Assembly (NCBI GenBank): GCA_013816405.1
Contig: JACDEL010000014.1
Coordinates: forward strand, 1 to 45,348
Reading direction: 5' to 3'
DNA from: Chloroflexota bacterium
GTDB lineage: Bacteria > Chloroflexota > Limnocylindria > QHBO01
Length of the DNA stretch: 45,348 nucleotides
The notes beneath the pieces were generated by a model. It did no database searches. It was not told the origin of the DNA and saw only the letters and a list, made by a program, of their open reading frames with translations. Shown here one piece after another: positions 43,652 to 45,348 of this stretch. Position 1 is the stretch's first letter. Each line of letters starts with the position of its first letter. The position numbers were made by a program, and so were the translations under genes.

Positions 43652-44216
43652 TCCTGCAGCGGCCGGCCTGCCCGCGGCGGGGATCCTCATCGCGCTCGAT
43701 GCGCTCATCGTCCAGCGCGCGGATCCGCCGGTGGCCTTGGAGGAGGCGGCGGTGGCCCTGCGCCGGATCGGCTGGATCGGCCGGCCGATCATCCTCGTTG
43801 GTGAGCAGGTCGCCGGTCGGGACCTGCCCTCGGACTTGCGGGAGCGGGAGGCATGGGTCCGCGCGTCCATCGGCAGAGGAGCGTATGGCGTCGTCGATTT
43901 CCAGGACCCGACTGCAGATCGTGGCCTCAGCCAGGATGGCCAGGGCGTAGAGCGATGGGGCGAGGTGCGGGACGCCCAGGACGGCACTTGGCTGCTGACC
44001 GATCGGCCGCGCCAGGTCGGTGCCGCCCGCAAGGCCGGCTTGAAGGTGATCCTCATCGGGCCGCCCGATCCTCAGCCGCGCGGCCAGCGACCCGACTACC
44101 AGGCCAGGGACCTGCGGGATGCCGTCGGGCATCTGCTGACGATGGACGTCTTCTCCGGGCCGCCAGTACGATCGGGAACGAGCGGACGCCTCAGGAGACC
44201 CAGCACGAGCGCTTGA
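43641..44216 (+). CDS. HAD-like hypothetical protein, 191 aa
   Basis: ATG 43641 overlaps the response-regulator stop, so the two are probably coupled. AAGILIALDALIVQR at the start resembles HAD motif I but lacks the second Asp of DxD. TWLLTDRPRQVGAARKAGLKVILIGP resembles the motif III/IV region where HAD enzymes have a GDxxxD and AGM/AGL pattern. If the fold is right, phosphatase activity is doubtful because the first motif is degenerate. A basic C-terminal tail (TSGRLRRPSTSA) is probably disordered. Unknown substrate or partner. It could act with the upstream regulator. Confidence 0.6.
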   Translation: MPPDPAAAGLPAAGILIALDALIVQRADPPVALEEAAVALRRIGWIGRPIILVGEQVAGRDLPSDLREREAWVRASIGRGAYGVVDFQDPTADRGLSQDGQGVERWGEVRDAQDGTWLLTDRPRQVGAARKAGLKVILIGPPDPQPRGQRPDYQARDLRDAVGHLLTMDVFSGPPVRSGTSGRLRRPSTSA

Positions 44217-44273
44217 CTTCCGGCCTCGTCGCCTCCACGATTCCGATCCCCCCAGCGAGGATTGACTGATCGA

Positions 44274-44642
44274 ATGATCGTCAGGGTCCTGAGCGTACGA
44301 ATTGCACAAGGCCGCGGAGCCGAGTTCCATGCGTTCATTCGTGAACGGGGGCTCCCCCGGATCCAGGTGCATCCCGGCCTTGTCTCGGTTCACGTTGGTC
44401 GCCGGACGGAAGGGCACGACGAATTCGCGATCGTCGTCACGGTCTGGACCGATTGGCACGCCATAACGGATGCCCTTGGCCCTGACCCTTCGCAGCCCTA
44501 TCTCCTGACCCCGGAGACTGGCCTGGTGGAGACGGCCACGGTGGAGCATTTCGAGGCGATCGACCTGCCGCCCAAGCCGCAGCTCGAGCCAGAGGCGGGT
44601 GGCAGGGAGGTCCGCCTGGTCGCCCCGCCGATCACGACCTGA
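44274..44642 (+). CDS. dimeric alpha-beta barrel (ABM-like) protein, 122 aa
   Basis: From ATG 44274. An upstream in-frame TTG at 44262 is also possible. MIVRVLSVRIAQGRGAEFHAFIRERGLP, VHPGLVSVHVGRRT and DEFAIVVTVWTDWHAITDALG give the beta-alpha-beta-beta pattern of ferredoxin-like ABM-domain proteins. Members range from monooxygenases to non-catalytic proteins, so no reaction is claimed. The Pro/Glu-rich last 30 residues lie outside the domain. Confidence 0.65.
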   Translation: MIVRVLSVRIAQGRGAEFHAFIRERGLPRIQVHPGLVSVHVGRRTEGHDEFAIVVTVWTDWHAITDALGPDPSQPYLLTPETGLVETATVEHFEAIDLPPKPQLEPEAGGREVRLVAPPITT

Positions 44643-44771
44643 ACGCTCCTCGGCGGCGAACTCGCCCGGATTTGTCATGGGCGTGCAACGCGACCGCCCA
44701 CGCGCAACGGGTCGTGTGTTGCCTCCGCTGGCCGACCATCTGCCCGTTGAATCACAGATGAGGAGCCTCCC
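44643..44771. other. intergenic region, 129 bp
   Basis: No gene, tRNA or clear terminator is seen. An imperfect hairpin is possible around the GCAAC...GTTGC pairing near 44690-44730. GAGGAG at 44760-44765 serves as ribosome binding site for the next gene. Confidence 0.4.
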
Positions 44772-45011
44772 GTGGCGATCCGCATGCCCGATTCCCCCCG
44801 ATTGCCGCAGCCGGGATGGCGTCTGACCGGGTTCGCATCCATCGGACTCGGCGCCGGCCTGTTCACCGCAGATGCACCGCTTGTGGTGCTTGCGGCCGCG
44901 TTCATCCCGGCAGTGATCTCGATGGTCGTCATTGCCGCGCACGCGACCCGGGCGGCAGGTGTCCCGGAGCGAGTTAACCGTGGCGTGGAAGAGCTCGCTC
45001 CCACGAGGTGA
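44772..45011 (+). CDS. small two-TM membrane protein, 79 aa
   Basis: Starts at GTG 44772 with GAGGAG 6 nt upstream. Two hydrophobic stretches, about residues 19-33 (TGFASIGLGAGLF) and 38-56 (VVLAAAFIPAVISMVVIAAH), suggest a short helical hairpin. The ends are charged. No family recognised. Its TGA lies just before the next ATG. Confidence 0.5.
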   Translation: MAIRMPDSPRLPQPGWRLTGFASIGLGAGLFTADAPLVVLAAAFIPAVISMVVIAAHATRAAGVPERVNRGVEELAPTR

Positions 45012-45016
45012 CCGTG

Positions 45017-45271
45017 ATGGCAGACCTGGACACCGCAAACCGGAAGAAGCTGGACAAGGAGCAGTTCGCCTACGTCGACAGGGAGGGCACCGGGCACCTC
45101 CCGGTCAACGACGAGGCACACGTCCGCAACGCCATCGCCCGCTGGAACCAGACGGACTTTCCGTCGAAGACGGCAAAGGAGCAGGCGCGACGGAAGATCC
45201 TGGCGGCAGCCCGCCGGCACAACATCGACGTGTCGGATGACGGCATGGTCGCAAAGCCGGCCGCGACCTGA
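45017..45271 (+). CDS. DUF6582-like protein, 84 aa
   Basis: ATG 45017 has GAGGTG 6 nt upstream. GTG 45008, overlapping the previous stop, is an alternative. LDKEQFAYVDREGTGHLPVNDEAHVRNAIARWNQ followed by ARRKILAAARRHNIDV matches the pattern 'xFAxPx..LPIxDxAHxRNAxARxxQ', which I recall as DUF6582 and related ChaB-like small proteins. Function unknown. The sequence is soluble and helical. Confidence 0.65.
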   Translation: MADLDTANRKKLDKEQFAYVDREGTGHLPVNDEAHVRNAIARWNQTDFPSKTAKEQARRKILAAARRHNIDVSDDGMVAKPAAT

Positions 45272-45275
45272 GATA

Positions 45276-45348
45276 GTGGGACGACTCACCGCTGACGAGG
45301 TGCTGATGGCGGCTTCGCCGCGCACGGCTTCGACGAACAGGCCCACTC
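45276..45348 (+). CDS. possible 5' end of a further gene (cut by window)
   Basis: GTG at 45276 (or ATG at 45308, with GAGGTG 3 nt upstream) opens a frame to the window edge reading GRLTADEVLMAASPRTAST. Too short to identify, and the frame may be chance. Confidence 0.2.
   Translation, partial: MGRLTADEVLMAASPRTASTNRPT

Noticed and set aside
44675-45346. A 223-codon minus-strand open frame at the right edge
   Set aside because: It is antisense to two small plus-strand genes with good ribosome binding sites and has no recognisable motif.

Overview
The window is high-GC bacterial chromosome. Most of it is one continuous minus-strand block of housekeeping genes. The organism looks like a member of the Chloroflexota, possibly a soil or freshwater lineage such as Limnocylindria/Ellin6529-type. 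This is an inference from the GC-rich codon use, the DUF6754 gene at the left edge, an RpoC with a long coiled-coil insert near its N-terminus and no SI3-sized excess, zinc-type S4/S14/L36, and an rpoBC pair not preceded by rplJL. No 16S gene or tRNA is present to confirm it.

Right to left on the minus strand, transcription runs as follows. (1) rpoB-rpoC (38473-30510) has its own TTGACG-17-TAAACT promoter and ends at a strong hairpin terminator. (2) A TTGACA-18-TATACT promoter then starts a fused str/S10/spc/alpha ribosomal superoperon: rpsL, rpsG, fusA, tuf, rpsJ, rplC, rplD, rplW, rplB, rpsS, rplV, rpsC, rplP, rpmC, rpsQ, rplN, rplX, rplE, rpsN, rpsH, rplF, rplR, rpsE, rpmD, rplO, secY, adk, map, infA, rpmJ, rpsM, rpsK, rpsD, rpoA, rplQ, truA, rplM, rpsI. 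(3) Without an obvious terminator it runs into a c-di-AMP and cell-wall-precursor set: cdaA, cdaR, glmM, glmS, acpS, nnrD, alr, a small unknown gene and a DUF6754 gene cut by the window edge. Most neighbours overlap by 1-11 bp or are separated by under 25 bp, so they are probably translationally coupled. acpS carries an in-frame amber codon, although the sequence beyond it is still clearly AcpS.

The main accessory feature is a 3,645-bp mobile element at 38568-42212. It is inserted immediately upstream of the rpoBC promoter. It has 21-bp perfect terminal inverted repeats beginning GGT, a 9-bp target duplication (GGTGGCCAA) and an IS1-family DDE transposase, so I read it as an IS1-family 'transporter IS' with passenger genes. 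The passengers are a 79-aa basic protein, a 505-aa DNA methyltransferase fused to an Mrr-like nuclease domain (with a G10 tract in its gene), and a 266-aa protein of unknown function with an RX4H motif. Five copies of an 11-bp motif, CTCTCACGCAT, all in one orientation, lie at the starts of three of the four genes. Those three genes lack Shine-Dalgarno sequences and have -10-like hexamers 6-7 nt before the ATG, suggesting leaderless, co-regulated transcripts. This is the best candidate for an undescribed system in the window.

Right of the element the plus strand carries ordinary small genes: a YggT-like membrane protein, an orphan OmpR-type response regulator overlapping a degenerate HAD-like protein, a dimeric alpha-beta-barrel protein, a two-TM small protein and a DUF6582-like protein. 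The window ends about 77 bp after the last of these.
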